A stretch of DNA of 64,000 nucleotides from NCBI GenBank assembly GCA_013399855.1, contig VXAY01005801.1, forward strand, positions 1-64,000, given 5' to 3'. The DNA is from Oxyruncus cristatus. Taxonomy: Eukaryota; Chordata; Aves; Passeriformes; Cotingidae. Made by a program: the position numbers and the translations under genes. Positions within the stretch are counted from its first letter, which is position 1; each line of letters begins with the position of its first letter. Shown one piece after another: positions 35,290-46,998 of this stretch. Under the pieces are notes generated by a model. It searched no databases and was not told where the DNA came from. It saw nothing but the letters and a program-made list of their open reading frames with translations.

Positions 35290-36094
35290 TACTGTAAGAA
35301 CACTGAGAACTGGTTTTCCTGCTTCTCTGGTTGTAGGTTGGTTCCCAGTTTAATCAGAGGGGTTTAGGAAATGTTATTTGAAGGTACAGATAATTTTATT
35401 TCCTGAGTCTCTTGTGTTGGGGACACCTTTGGAGTGGCTGTTCCTTTTACCTGTAGAAATGGATGTCATGCTGCTTTTTTACCACAGATTCTGCTTTCGG
35501 GTTTTTCATTGTGGTGCCTCTACAGCATTGATCTTCCTGTTTTTGCAATTCAGTTGCTCCGGTCATTGTTTTCTTCTTACTATTTTGTAATTATACCATA
35601 CCCAGCTGCTATTCTCATACAGTATTTTTTCCAGCTGTCTTAATTTTACTATAAATATTCATTCTTTTACTGGAGTTGCATCTCTGCTTGAATCCTGATT
35701 TCCTTATGAAGAGTGTCTGCCTAAGTACAGATGTGTGTTACTGCACTTTTATCGAGGTCCTTGTGTCTCTGTGAGCTCTCAGCCGTGGCGATGCTTCTTG
35801 CTTTAGATCTTGGGCTGAAGTGATTTTAAGTTTGATCCTGTTACTGTCCTTGCTGATGTGGATCTGTCCTCCCCAGGCTGAAAAGTTTGCCTGTCTTGCT
35901 TTAAGGCTCCTGGCTCTTGTGAGTCACTTTTCCAGCAAGGTGACTTTTGAGAAAAGGGGAAAAAGAGGAGGGGATGAAATCATATGGGGATTAATTTTAG
36001 GAATATGCTCGAACAACTTGGGAAGGCAGCTGTCCACCGATGCAGAAGTGTGTGCATTAACCTTGGATTAATCCACGTTCATTTACCGTGGACT

Positions 36095-36234
36095 CGCCAT
36101 CCCTGGAAGTGTTCAAGGCCAGGTTGGATGCAACTCTGAGCAACCTGGTCTAGTGTAAGGTGTCCCTGCCCATGGCAGGGCCTGGAACGAGGATCTTGAA
36201 GGTCCCTTCCAGCCCAGACCATTCTGGAATTCTG
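36095..36234 (+). mobile_element. CR1 3' end (type A-like)
   Basis: CCTGGAAGTGTTCAAGGCCA, GCAACCTGGTCTAGTGTAAG, CCCTGCCCATGGCAGGGCCT and CCATTCTGGAATTCTGTG define it. Its wording (TCTAGTG) differs from the younger copies and it is probably older. Confidence 0.92.
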
Positions 36235-37532
36235 TGCTGTTGTGTGTGTGTGCGTGACAAGAGGAACAATCCTGTTTTTGAGCAGGTCTGATGTTTGCTG
36301 CACAAAGGGAGGAGAAGAGACAGATGGAAAGTCCAAACTCTCACATATTTTCATGAAAGAAAATGTATAACCCACACTCCTGAGAGCTGTTTGAGGGCTC
36401 ATCTGCTGTTTGTGTAGATAAGGCACAAATTAACTAATGATCATGCTGGAAACAAGAAGTACATGATACAGTCACTGCAGTGGAGGAGACCTTGGCCAGG
36501 AAGGGATTTTTTTCCTGTTCATCAAAAGCCCATCTCGTCCAGAAGGACAATAGTTTGTGTATGAAATGGGTTGTTGCTTGTGGAAGGGGATAAGATCTGT
36601 TCCTGTCTGTCTCTGTTCTTGGCTTGTTGTGAGTGTACAGAGCAGATAGGAGTCTGTGCCCTGCATTTAATTAGAAAACCCAAACCATCAGCTGCTTTAT
36701 AGATCTCATTTTCAGTTAATGTGCTGTGATATATGGATCAAGTGTAGCTGGACTTTGAAATAAAGTGAAGCTGCTCTTTTTGCAGATGGGGAAAACTCAA
36801 CTGACCTAAACATAAAAAGTTTCAGAGCTATGACTACTGGGCTGAAAGGGCTCTTCAAAGACAGGTGATCGTCTGCACATCCTAAATGCACAAACTGCTG
36901 CCAAGACAAAGCTTGTCCCTGGAAATTTGCTGGTCAAAAATGCCATGTATTCTCTCTCAATAATTGTTGTGATAGTAAGAAGGAGAAATGCAGGAGATGC
37001 ATATTAGAGGGATATGGTTGAAACTAAATGGAAGGGATTATCCCTTTCCAGGGTCTGTGTGTGTCTGATTCCTGGTACTGTGCATGGATGTACTTCCTTG
37101 GATTGCAGTTGGGAACTTGGGGCAGAGGGAGGATTTCTGTCATTGTCCCAATGAGTGTTTACCCCAGTGAAGATACAAGAATATGTATGACCTGAAAAAC
37201 AGTGTCATTGGTGCATCTTTGAAGTGGAATATATACTGTTTACAGTTAATTTATACATGGAATTTTTGGGTAAGGGAGAGACAGATTCCTGGTAACAAAC
37301 ACATTTATTAATTTGTGTGTGTGGTTTTTTTTTTTTTTCTTGCAACCTTTGGAGCTTTGGTTTGGTGGGATGGTGACAGTATTGGGTTGTTCATAAGCTG
37401 CTTCACAAGGAACATTGACAGCCTAAATTATCTTCTCCCTGAGCATTTCGTGATGGTGGTTCCTCTGAAGTTCTGAACCATCTTCTTGCTGTCCTCACTT
37501 GTCACTGCTCAGCAGGAGAGTCTGTCCTTTTC
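36235..37532. other. Unassigned DNA
   Basis: It holds a short TG run directly after the CR1 tail (36,238-36,254) and a T tract near 37,326-37,339. No gene or further repeat is recognised. Confidence 0.4.
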
Positions 37533-38155
37533 ACAGGATTCCAGACTGGGTCAGGCTGGAAGGGAGCACAGTGGGGATCTGGTGCCACCTCCCTGCTCCA
37601 GCAGGGCCAGCCCAGAGCACATGGCACAGGAGTGTGTCCAGACAGCTCTGCAATATCCCCAGGGAGGAGACTCCAGCCCCTCTCTGGTCTCTGCTCAGGG
37701 CTGGGGCACTGCCCAGCCAAGAAGTTCTTCCTCCTGTGCAGGGGGAACTTGCTGGGCATCAGTTGCTGCCCGTTGCTCTTGTGCCATTGCTGGGCCCCCC
37801 CGAGCAGAGCCTGGTCCATCCTCTGCCCCCTCCCTGCAGCCCCTGCCAGCCATGGCTGAGGGCCCCTCTCAGGGTCTGCTCTGGAGGCTGAACAGCCCCA
37901 GCTCCCTCAGCCTTTGCTGCTCCCAGAGCTGCTCCATCCCTTGGCCATCTCCGCAGCCTGCGCCGGCCCCGCTCCAGGAGCTCCCTGTCCCTGCTGTGCT
38001 GAGGAGCCAGAGCTGGGCCAGCCCTGCAGATGTGCCTGCCCAGGGCTGGCCAGAGGGGCAGGATCCCCTCCCTGCCCTGCTCCAATGCTCTCCCTGGTGC
38101 CCCCCNCAATGCTCCTCCTGGTGCCCCCCAGGATCCCTTTGGCCTCCCTGTCCCC
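37533..38155 (-). mobile_element. Long diverged CR1 copy with internal tandem duplication
   Basis: Plus-strand CAGGCTGGAAGGGAGCACAG, GGAGAGACTCCAGCCCCTCTCTGG-like words, CTGGAGGCTGAACAGCCCCA and AGGATCCCTTTGGCCTCCCT follow the reverse order of a CR1 3' region of about 620 bp. At 38,083-38,128 a segment of about 24 bp (CAATGCTC..CTGGTGCCCCCC) is duplicated, and the single undetermined base at 38,106 lies at the junction of the units. Long frames on both strands here (279 and 193 codons) belong to the element. Confidence 0.8.
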
Positions 38156-38159
38156 AGGT

Positions 38160-38217
38160 CCCCCCAACCTGTGCTGGTCCCCCCAACCTGTGCTGGTCCC
38201 CCCAACCTGTACTGGTC
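38160..38217 (+). repeat. 19-bp minisatellite, three units
   Basis: CCCCCCAACCTGTGCTGGT is repeated with a period of 19 bp (AACCT at 38,166, 38,185 and 38,204). The last unit has one change (GTACTGGT). It abuts the 5' limit of the CR1 copy. Confidence 0.92.
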
Positions 38218-41200
38218 CCTGGGTTGTTCCTCCCCAGGTGCAGGGTTTTTACTTCTACTCATTCTCTTCCTCAAGGCTCCTGCAGCTTGAGGGAAAATAA
38301 CCCCAAGAATAGAAACCCAGATTGAAGGAACCTTCTGCAAGAGTTGGTTTGTTTGCTGGGCCTCCAGGGCAAAGGAATTCAGGGTGATCTACTTGACTAG
38401 AAGGTTTAACAAGGAAAATGCTGTTTATTCCACAAGGCGAGGAGTTATGGGATTGATGGCAAAGCTACAATAAACAAATTGAGACAACACAACCTTCTGA
38501 TATGCCTGACCTTCACCTATGTTGTCTTGTACCTGTGCTTTGGATGTCTTGGGGTCATGTTTTGTCTTTGGAACCCCAGAAAACAGCTCGCTTTCGCTGG
38601 ATACTCAGAATTGCTGCTCATTTCCAAAAATAAAGCTTTTTTTGGTTCTTCCCTCCTTCAAGCATCCAGCTTTGGGCTTTATACTGAATATGACTGTGCT
38701 AAGTTTCCTGTTGTTTTTTTTTTTTTTTTTCCCCTTTAATGTTTTACCTTGAGATGCTGAATTAAAAACTCTCTTTGGAGCTTTTTGCAGTGTGTTTTTC
38801 CTATTTTGTGTATATTTGGGCAGAACTGGATCATAGCAATGAACATCTACGGTTCATGTGAATAATGACATAGATGGGCGCAGTTCCAGTGAAAATGCTC
38901 CTGGACACAAATACTTAGTGCTGAAATAGTTGTACCTGTAGCCTGATGTGTGTTTATGAAGCAAATAAGTTGTGTGTGTCAACAGTGAGTAAATAAAGAG
39001 TAACAATGTATTGGGTAGTATGAATATATATATATATAAAAATTAGGAGTTTTGGCCAGCGGGTTATAGCTGCTCAGAGAAAATTCCCTTTTTTCTTTAG
39101 GTTTGTGGGGGTTTAGGGTTTTTTGTTGGCCTCTCTCTCTCATCTCGTTCCTGCTAATCCTTCATTCTGCTGATTTGATTGGTAGCTTTGATGGCAGAGG
39201 AAATAGTGACATCTTTCCAAGGCTTCACTGGGGATCCCTCTATTAATGTATGTCAGAGCCAGCAATTTATTGTTAGTTTTTGTTTCCAAGAGACAGGTTC
39301 TGCTGAAAACTGTCAGTTTTGTACCCTTTGCCGTGCTATTTCTGTGAATTCCGTGGCTGTAATTATGGAAGAGCTGGATCCTGGTGGCTGTGAGTTCCCC
39401 CTGACTGCCATTAGAGGTTACCAAGCTTTTATTCCTGGAAGTGCCAAGTGCCTGGTTGGAATCCCTGATGGCCTGTAATTTATCTGCCTGGGCCTGTCTC
39501 AGGTAGCTCTGGTGGTGAAGTTTCTGCTATTTCAGGATTTGCTGAATGTCCTCCAGGTGAAGTAAATTGTTACACTCAAATAATTAGGGAGATGGAGGGG
39601 TTTTGCTGCAGTCTTTGTTTGCCAGACTCATCAGTCTGTTGAGGTGAGGAGAGGCTGGAAATTGGGCCACCTAAATTGGACAGTTGGTATCTGTGAAAAG
39701 GGTAAAGAACCAGATGGAACAGGCAGATTGGAATATTGGAAGCTCCATGTGTATACCTGGGACTTTCACAGTGTTGTTGCTCTTCATCAAAAATAAAGTA
39801 TATATATATTTTAATAACAAAGCTTTAAAGATAAGTGCTGTGGGACACCCACACACTTCACACAAGCAGAAAGAAAACGTAGCAGGGTGACCTTTTTAAT
39901 CCACGTTTTTGGGTTTGTTTGTTTGTTTTTTTTAGTGCTTGAGGGCCTTTATCCTTGCAATCAAATGTACAGCAAAGTATAGTGGCTGGAAGTCAAAATT
40001 GCTGATGTTCAAATTGTAAACAAGCTGCAAATATTTGACAGAAGGTAATCAGCCACCAAAATAAATTAACAAGGGATGTTATAAATTTCCCCTTGATTTG
40101 AAACTATTCCTAACTGGAAATCTTTGTAAAGCATCTCATGTTGAGCTTCACTGGGAGTTGGGGTGGCTGTAGGCATTGCTTGAGCAACAGGCTTTGGATT
40201 TGAAGCTTTTTTTTTTTTAAATTGATTAGACTTTTTTTTTTTTTTTGCTGTTGAGGGTGGGGTTACATATTTATGAGATGGAAAAAAAGAGCTTTAGATG
40301 AGATATTAAATTGTCAGGGTGCTGTGAGGGCCAGCAGCTGGCTGGGGCTGAGGAGCCCGGTGGGTTTGTAGGGCTGTGCATGATAAATCAAATACAATAA
40401 TGAATTGCAAATAGGGTCTTGATTTAAAAGGGGAAGATAATACATTGTTTGGATGATAATGCAGGTCACAAGCAGTGTTTTTACTTTTAAATGTTGATTA
40501 GTTAAGCATTTTTAAAAAATGATGTTGCATCCGTGTTTAGGAACAGCTCATCGGCATCTGTTTAATATTTGTTTCATGATTTCTCAGCAGGGATATCGAA
40601 TGGGGGAATTTAGTTGACTAAATTACTGAAGGCAATTTGTCAGGCTCTTGGAATATATTATTACAAATATCTATGTAAATCACACAGTCATCCACTACAA
40701 GTGGATTGTTCCTCTTACATGTTGGCTTATTTAATAAACAGAGATTATAGAACTCATCTGAATCTTCAGTAGAAGAACTGGGTTTGTGTTTTTTGCATAA
40801 GGACAAGCGGGAGGTGGTAGATGGGTATTGATTCTGGGGGAGGGCAGAGAGGGTACCTGCATTTTTCTCTGTGTGGCTCTAAGCCTTCATTGCTTTTTCT
40901 CTGCTGAAGCAACATCCCCCCATAAAACCTTCAGAGCAAACCAAAATCAGCAACTCAAGTCTCTTCGGGTTGGGACGCTTGGATTAGTCCTGGTGCTTGA
41001 AGTTTGAGAAGTGAACACAGAAGATAGTTTTTCTCCTGCAAGGCAAGGACCTGGCAGGACCAGTCTGGCTTAGTAACTCACCTGGCCCTTGTTGGGCTTC
41101 ACCCTCCTTCGTCTTCATTCCCAACTCGCTCTGTCAAGTGCGAGGGTCACTGGGCCCAGACCTAGCTGGGACTGGCTTTACTGGGTGGAAGTGTTATCCC

Positions 41201-41709
41201 TGCTGCTGGCAGGCACCAGACACTTCTCTCCAGCTGAGAAGGGACCACAGAGAGCAGATGTGTCCCAAAGGAAACCACTCCATTTGCCTCTTCTTTGCCC
41301 ACCCTTAATTTTTGTTGAGCTTTCCTTGGCTGTATTCCTTCATGTGCTTGTGTGTGAAATCCTGCCAGCGTGGCAAGGAAAACAGGTGGATTTGGCTGCC
41401 TTGTGATACCCTTCCTGCATTTTTTCTCCCTGCTGGACAGTGAGGTGTATATTGAACGTTCCAGAGCATGGCCTGGAAGGGAGGTATGATCCATTGCTGG
41501 GAAAGGAGCTGCTCATGCAGTTACAGACATGATTGCCACCAATCTTTATGATGAAAATAAGCAAAACCACATTTGCTGACTTCCCAGTCTTTCCTGCCAG
41601 TTCTTTCTGAGTCATCAGCTTTTGAGAAGAGCAGTAAAAACTGTGCAAAGTTCTAACTTTCACAAATAATCACATTCAAGTGTGACACTTGTCATCTCTG
41701 TTCCCTTAG
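38218..41709. other. 3.5-kb stretch without recognised transposons
   Basis: It contains T17C4 at 38,714-38,734, a TA run at 39,023-39,038 and T tracts near 40,208-40,246. The part from about 40,380 to 40,780 is AT-rich, non-repetitive and has ATAATGAATTGCAAAT-like homeodomain/POU words, so it could be conserved non-coding DNA. No gene is evident. Confidence 0.4.
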
Positions 41710-41820
41710 AGAGTCACGGAACAGTTTGCATTGGAAGGGACCTTAAAGATCATCCTATTCCCCCCACTGCTGTGGGCTGGAATGCCTTCCACCAGACCAG
41801 GTTGCCCCAAGCCCTGTATC
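41710..41820 (-). mobile_element. CR1 fragment (type A), diverged
   Basis: Plus-strand GAGTCACGGAACAGTTTGCA, TTGGAAGGGACCTTAAAGAT and CCTTCCACCAGACCAGGTTG mark the element. The bases CCCCCCACTGCTGTGGGCTGG replace the usual CCCTGCCATGGGCAGGG, showing age. Confidence 0.9.
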
Positions 41821-41907
41821 TTTGAGGCTGGATAAAGATGGGTCTAAATTACTGGCTTTTCCACTGCTCTTGGAATGATTCATGACCAGAATTTGAAGTG
41901 GGTTATT

Positions 41908-41931
41908 GAATTCTGTGAATTCTGTGAATTG
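41908..41931 (+). repeat. 9-bp tandem repeat
   Basis: GAATTCTGT is present twice exactly and a third time partially (GAATTG). It is a small slippage repeat. Confidence 0.85.
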
Positions 41932-42243
41932 GTTTTTGGGGGAATGAGATACGTCTTTAGACAGCTCCTTGGCCATAGGTTCAACCTGTACCATGGAGTT
42001 GGACCCAGCTGTTGCTTCTTGGGTGTCGGATGTCGGAAGGATCATCTCAGTGTGGTTCTTCCACACACTCTTGTGCCACTGTGACAGGAGAACCTCTTGT
42101 TTTTTGGCGCCTGTTTTACAGGTAGGCTCTTCCTCATGATGTTTGTTAGAGAATCTTTCTGCATCAGACAATATAATATTCAATGTCTGCTCAAAGGAAA
42201 TAAATACCCGTGTCCCATCTCTGCCTCTCTGCAAAGTTTTCCT

Positions 42244-42310
42244 AGAGTATCCTGCACTGGAAGGGGCCCACAGAAATCATCGAAGTCCAACTCCTGGCCC
42301 TGCTGTGAAT
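42244..42310 (-). mobile_element. Short CR1 3' fragment
   Basis: Plus-strand TAGAGTATCCTGCACTGGAA, GGGGCCCACAGAAATCATCG and CCAACTCCTGGCCCTGC resemble the copy at 8,217. Only about 67 bp are kept. Confidence 0.8.
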
Positions 42311-43479
42311 CCTTATTGCTTATGACTAGCTTGGAGAGGTTTTTTTGCTAAACATCTAGTGGGAAATAACGGTGAATGCAGAAGAGGGATTTGTTTTGAC
42401 TTCCGTTTGTATCAGATCTGTTATTCAGTGCCCACTTACCTCTAGGACAGATTTGAAAGTAAAGAAATCTAGTGGTGTGTTCACCTTTATGTTGCTTTGA
42501 GAGCACCTGAATGGTAGCTCCGGTTTTATTACTTAGGCCTGAAAGCCACCTCTTGAATCCCTAGCAATTTGAATTTACAAATGTGTGCTTCAAGCTAGGA
42601 GTGAGTAATATTATTTTGAATAGTTGCTACCCTGTTTTTTTTCATAACCACAAGGTGCAAAATGCAGTAAACGCACTTTCCTATTTACCCTCACTCCACA
42701 GGACAAGGTGATTCTACTCCTTTAAGCTCTTAGTATCTTACTAACACATGGCACTGGGGAGCCATGGCAGATCCCTTATCTCCATGTTTTTTGCGAGACA
42801 AGGGAAGAGCTACTAATTTTTTGAGCACTGCCTGAATCTTCTCTTGTCCTTCTCGTTGTATCCACAGAGATTGAGAGCAGTGTTGCTGCGTCAAGGGAGG
42901 ATTGGTGCTTTAGAACAAAGTCAGTGAGTTACATTTCCTTAATTGGTTCCGATGATTCAGCCTGGAACATGAATCACGCTGGACACAGATTTGGATGTTT
43001 CTAGGGCAGTAAGAGCCAAGTAATTTTAGTTTACCCCAGAGGCTAAATTGATGTACAGATCAAGTTCAATTAAATTTTTTTTTTTTTCACACTCCCAACT
43101 GTTCATTTGTCTTGTTCTGACAGTTTTATTTACTATGTGCCTGAAAGGTCTGTCCCACCGACCGCTTGGCCATCCTGTCAAGAGCTGGAGGCAGCACCTG
43201 TTCCACATGTGCTCTTCATAAAAACATGTATGGCTGGACCATTTGCTTTTTGATTTACTTAAATTAGAAGGTGTTTCTGGTGTCCCTGGTCTCCTGAAAG
43301 CTGGTTAGTAACAAACACAGGATCTGAACTTACAGTGTGTTTTCAGGGAGAGATTTCTCACCTTGTGGCCTGTCCCAGGTTACAGTTTCTGTCTGTGGTG
43401 CTGGAAATCCATCAGGGGCAAACCTGGGCAAGGTGCCTCTGAAATAAAAGTTCTTTAATTGTCTTGGTTAAAATGTTCG
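42311..43479. other. Unassigned DNA
   Basis: Mixed AT-rich sequence with a T tract near 43,076-43,088. No gene or repeat family was recognised. Confidence 0.4.
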
Positions 43480-43668
43480 GGAAGAATTTCACAGAAAGGG
43501 TGGTGAGGCCTTGGCAGGGGCTGCCCAAGGAGGTGGTGGAGTGCCCAGCCCTGGAGGTGTCCAAGGAAGGCCTGGCCGTGGCACTCAGTGCTCTGGGCTG
43601 GGGGACAAGGTGGGGATGGCCACATCCATGTGCTGGGAGGGCTTTTCCAACCTGAATAAATCTGTGAC
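43480..43668 (+). mobile_element. CR1 fragment (type B), 3' portion
   Basis: GGGAAGAATTTCACAGAAAG, GGCCTTGGCAGGGGCTGCCC, GGCACTCAGTGCTCTGGGCT and the tail AATAAATCTGTGAC. The 5' end lies at the site equivalent to the truncation of the type A copies at 10,174 and 22,517. Confidence 0.92.
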
Positions 43669-43927
43669 TAAAAACTTCTGAGGTGGTTTTTTTTTTTTTT
43701 GTTCTGTTTTGTGGTATTTGTTTCAACAGAAGAACTTGCTGTGATTTGGACGCACAGGGAATTCTGAGTGTTGGAGCTTTTGTTTCATCTTTTTACTATC
43801 CATTGTTGAACTGTGTATAACACTTTGTGGAAGGATTTTTTGATTGGCTCCACACATCTGAAACTTCTGCCAGGATGGAGATGTTCACTTGATCCTGTGC
43901 AGGAAACTCTCAGTAGTGGGCAGCTAC

Positions 43928-44111
43928 GAGGGTTGGGAGACCCTGACCCAGGTTGCCCAGAGAAGCTGTGGCTGCCCCTGGATCCCTGGAAGTGTCCAAG
44001 ACCAGGTTGGACGGGACTTGGAGCAACCTGGGCTGGTGGAAGGTGTCCCTGCCCATGGCAGGGAGTGGAAGTAGGATCTTGAAGGTCCCTTCGCCCCCAA
44101 ACCCTCTTCTG
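43928..44111 (+). mobile_element. CR1 fragment (type A)
   Basis: GACCCAGGTTGCCCAGAGAA, GGATCCCTGGAAGTGTCCAA, AACCTGGGCTGGTGGAAGGT and CTTGAAGGTCCCTTCGCCCC are present. It lies 260 bp downstream of another plus-strand copy of a different type. Confidence 0.93.
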
Positions 44112-45612
44112 TGCTTACATGAGAGACAAGAAAGTTCTCATGGCACAGAGGAAGCCAGTTCCTGTTGGGGATGGGTGGAGATGCAGGTGGATCAGCCTCT
44201 GCTTCTCTGCAGTTCTGAGTAAAGAGTCTTCTCCAGTGTTTTATTAACTTGTTTTCGTGCTCTTGATGTGGTAATGATGGACTGTTGAGTCACTGAAGTG
44301 GAGGAAATGCGATCAGGTAAAGAAATCTGAGCAGTGCTGCTTTTCCTCCATTGTTGGGGAGGGGAGGGGGTGTTTGTTTCATATGATTTATTTAAAAATT
44401 CAGTCTCTTTGTTGGAAGTGAGGTGAAACGTTGGGATTTTCCCTCAACTCTCACCCATGCAAAGCTTCTTTTGACCTGTTGTTCTTGGGTTAATCAAAAT
44501 TCAGGGCCCTTTTTTTCTGGGGGTGGGGTGGTGATGTGGACAGCTCAGCTGAGCTTTACATCGCACCCTTCCGAACGAGAGGGTGTGCTTCTGGAGATGA
44601 GAAGGCTATATTAGGGGACTGATTAAAACATAAAATGAAATTGTGTATTAATACCTTTAGTTCCAAATTTAGATCAGTTAAAGGCTAAATTGCCTGTCAC
44701 ACCTTCCACTTGTGATACTTCAGTACCTTCCCATATGATCAGATGGAACTGGGACACCTGAACACTCAGCTGAACACACTTGGACGTGAACAACGAGAAT
44801 TAAAGAGTGAGGGTTGGCTACTGGTCTATTAGGATTACAAGAGACACTGGTCAGGGTAAATATCTTCATGTTTTAGCATGAAAGTTAACTTAAAGAGGAA
44901 AGAAGCATCTGGAATGAAGAATTTGAAGGAATTCTGATGACTTAAGTGGTAAAATTATGTGGAGAAAACAGTTTGGAAAATGCTTGTGCATAGTTTTAGA
45001 GAATCAGAATTCCTAAATCATTGCCTTCTTTACTGCCTACATCAAATGTTCTCCTCAAGTTCTTGGCTATTATGCATTACATTATGCTTTGGATGTCCAC
45101 ACTTGAAGATTTCAAATCCTGTAGAGCAGACCATAAAGAGAAAATATTAAACAGCTTGCAAGGTGCTGAGTGATGCTGAAAATAAGCATTGAGGGATTCT
45201 GCAGCAAATGCTGATGTAAGTGTTACTGTGGCCCTGTGTGTGCATATATATATATTTTTATATATATATAAAGTAGTGCGTATGCAGCCAAATCTCCACT
45301 GTTGATGGTTTACTGACAGTTCAGACTTGTGCTTTTTTTATTACTTATTTTGTGCCTTTTTCTGTCTCATTAAGGACTTGGGGATGGACCTGGAGATCGG
45401 AAGACCAAATGGATCTGGAGCTTTGTGTCAGGTGGCTTTTAGAGCAGTGGGCTTTAGGGACCATAGGGCCCACTTGGAATGCCTCAGCGTGCAGGGAGGA
45501 GGACCCTGTCCCTCGTGGCTCTTGCTTCACAATCCCCACGTTAAAGATAATGACTCTGAGTACTGAAACTTGTTCCTCTTCTGTCTGCCCTGATTTTTTT
45601 CTTCCTCCTTAG
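44112..45612. other. Unassigned DNA with a TA microsatellite
   Basis: AT-rich, no gene or transposon seen. It contains (TA)n at 45,243-45,271 and ends in a long pyrimidine tract that forms the acceptor at 45,611-45,612. Confidence 0.4.
45243..45271 (+). repeat. (TA)n microsatellite
   Basis: Two TA runs (about 5 and 6 units) are separated by four T. Confidence 0.9.
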
Positions 45613-45755
45613 AATATGCAGTTGGCAAGCTGCTCTCCAGATTTATCACGTGTGCTTAAAATGGTCCGAGGCACAAAATGAAGACATTTTGCCTCAAATG
45701 CCTGGCTGTCCTTGGCGCCTGGGGCTTTGCAGCAGACAGGCCTGAGCGGAAACGG
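45613..45755 (+). CDS. Candidate first coding exon with signal-peptide-like start (ATG at 45,678)
   Basis: A long pyrimidine tract (GATTTTTTTCTTCCTCCTTAG) gives an excellent acceptor, and CGG|GTGAGG is a reasonable donor, bounding 143 bp. An ATG at 45,678 with A at -3 opens 26 codons that run in phase to the last base of the exon. The peptide begins MKTFCLKCLAVLGAWGFAAD: a basic N-terminus, a hydrophobic core and small residues where signal peptidase could cut. It then turns charged and dibasic (RPERKR). An upstream 22-codon ORF (45,616-45,681) starts just after the acceptor and overlaps the main ATG by its stop codon, an arrangement that often lowers translation. A second frame stays open from the acceptor for about 43 codons but stops before the donor. 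I do not recognise the protein. The next exon would be beyond a long intron. Confidence 0.3.
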
Positions 45756-46207
45756 GTGAGGAGTTTTTCTCTGGTTCTGCTCTGGCTTTCAGCAAACTTT
45801 CATTTTCTCGCACTTCAGGTGGGAAATGGGGTGTATCCTACTATGAGGTGGAAGAGAGTAGCAGAACCAGAGGAAATAGTGCTGAAAAGCATTTGAGGAT
45901 CTTTTTTTTTTTTTTTTTTAGCTACTGAAGTATTCCAAATACTTCTTTTTTAAGCAAGTCTGTTCATAGAAATGTTGGAATTCTGAAGTTCTGCTGTCTT
46001 TCTTTATCCCTAGGGAATAAACTGCTTTTGTGTTGCAAAATTACTGAAGCAGAAACTTCTGAGAAATCAGATTTATGCAGGGTCCTTCTGACTGTTGAGA
46101 AGGGGGGGAGGCTTCAAATAATTGGAAACCTCTGGAATGTAGAAACAGATGTTCTGTTTCTTTTGTATGTTTTGTGATTGCAGTGAGAAAATCCCCCAAT
46201 TATCCAG
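45756..46207. other. Unassigned DNA
   Basis: It contains a T tract at about 45,902-45,920. Nothing else is recognised before the CR1 copy. Confidence 0.45.
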
Positions 46208-46998
46208 GGGGACCTGGACAAGCTCGAGCTGTGGCCCCTGGGAATCTCAGGAGGTTTAACAAGGCCAAGGGCTGGTGCTACCCCTGGGTCAGGACAAGCC
46301 CTGGGATCAGTCCAGGCTGGGGAGGAGCAGATGGAGCAGCCCTGGGCAGAAGGCCCTGGGGGTGCTGGTGGGGCAGAGGCTGGACCTGCCCCGGCCCAGA
46401 AACCCCCCGTGCCCTGGGCTGATCCCCCAGCGGGGGCAGCAGGGCAGGGGGGGATTCTGCCCCTCTGCCCCTCAGGGGAGACCCCCCTGCAGAGCTGCTC
46501 CAGCCCTGGGAACAGCACAGCAAGGCCATGGAGCTGCTGGAGAGAGGCCAGAGGAGGCCCCAAGAGGATCAGAGGGCTGGAGCAGCTCTGCTGGGAGGAA
46601 AGGCTGGGACAGCTGGGATTGTTCAGCCTGGAGAGGAGAAGCTTTGGGGTGACCCAATTGTGGCCTTGCAGGGCCTGAAGGGGCCAAGAGGAAAGATGGA
46701 GAGAGACTATTTCCAAGGGATGGAGGGACAGGACAAAGGGGAATGGCTTCCCACTGCCAGAGGGCAGGGTTAGATGGGATATTGGGAAGGAATTGTTCCC
46801 TGTGAGGGTGGGGAGGCCCTGGCCCAGGTTGCCCAGAGAAGCTGTGGTTGCCCCTGGATCCCTGGAAGTGTCCAAGGCCAGGTTGGACGGGGCTTGGAGC
46901 AACCTGGGCTGGTGGAAGGTGTCCCTGCCCATGGCAGGGGGTGGGATGGGGTGATCCTTAAGGTCCTTTCCAACCCAGACCATTCCATGATCCTGTGG
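46208..46998 (+). mobile_element. Longest CR1 copy in the window, about 790 bp (type A)
   Basis: It runs from GACCTGGACAAGCTCGAGCT, AGGAGGTTTAACAAGGCCAA and CTGGGGGTGCTGGTGGGGCA (the segment around the end of ORF2 and start of the 3' region) through ATGGAGCTGCTGGAGAGAGG, TGTTCAGCCTGGAGAGGAGA and GCCCATGGCAGGGGGTGGGA to the tail CCATTCCATGATCCTGTGG. Full-length CR1 is about 4.5 kb, so more than 80% of the 5' end is missing and no reverse-transcriptase domain remains. It explains the 289-codon minus frame at 46,114-46,983. Confidence 0.96.

Noticed and set aside
37486..38325. 279-codon plus-strand and 193-codon minus-strand frames
   Set aside because: Both lie in a diverged minus-strand CR1 copy and a C-rich minisatellite; composition is Pro/Ser/Cys-rich and one base is undetermined.
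46114..46983. 289-codon minus-strand open frame, the longest in the window
   Set aside because: It is the antisense of the CR1 copy at 46,208-46,998. Related frames recur in the other type A copies.
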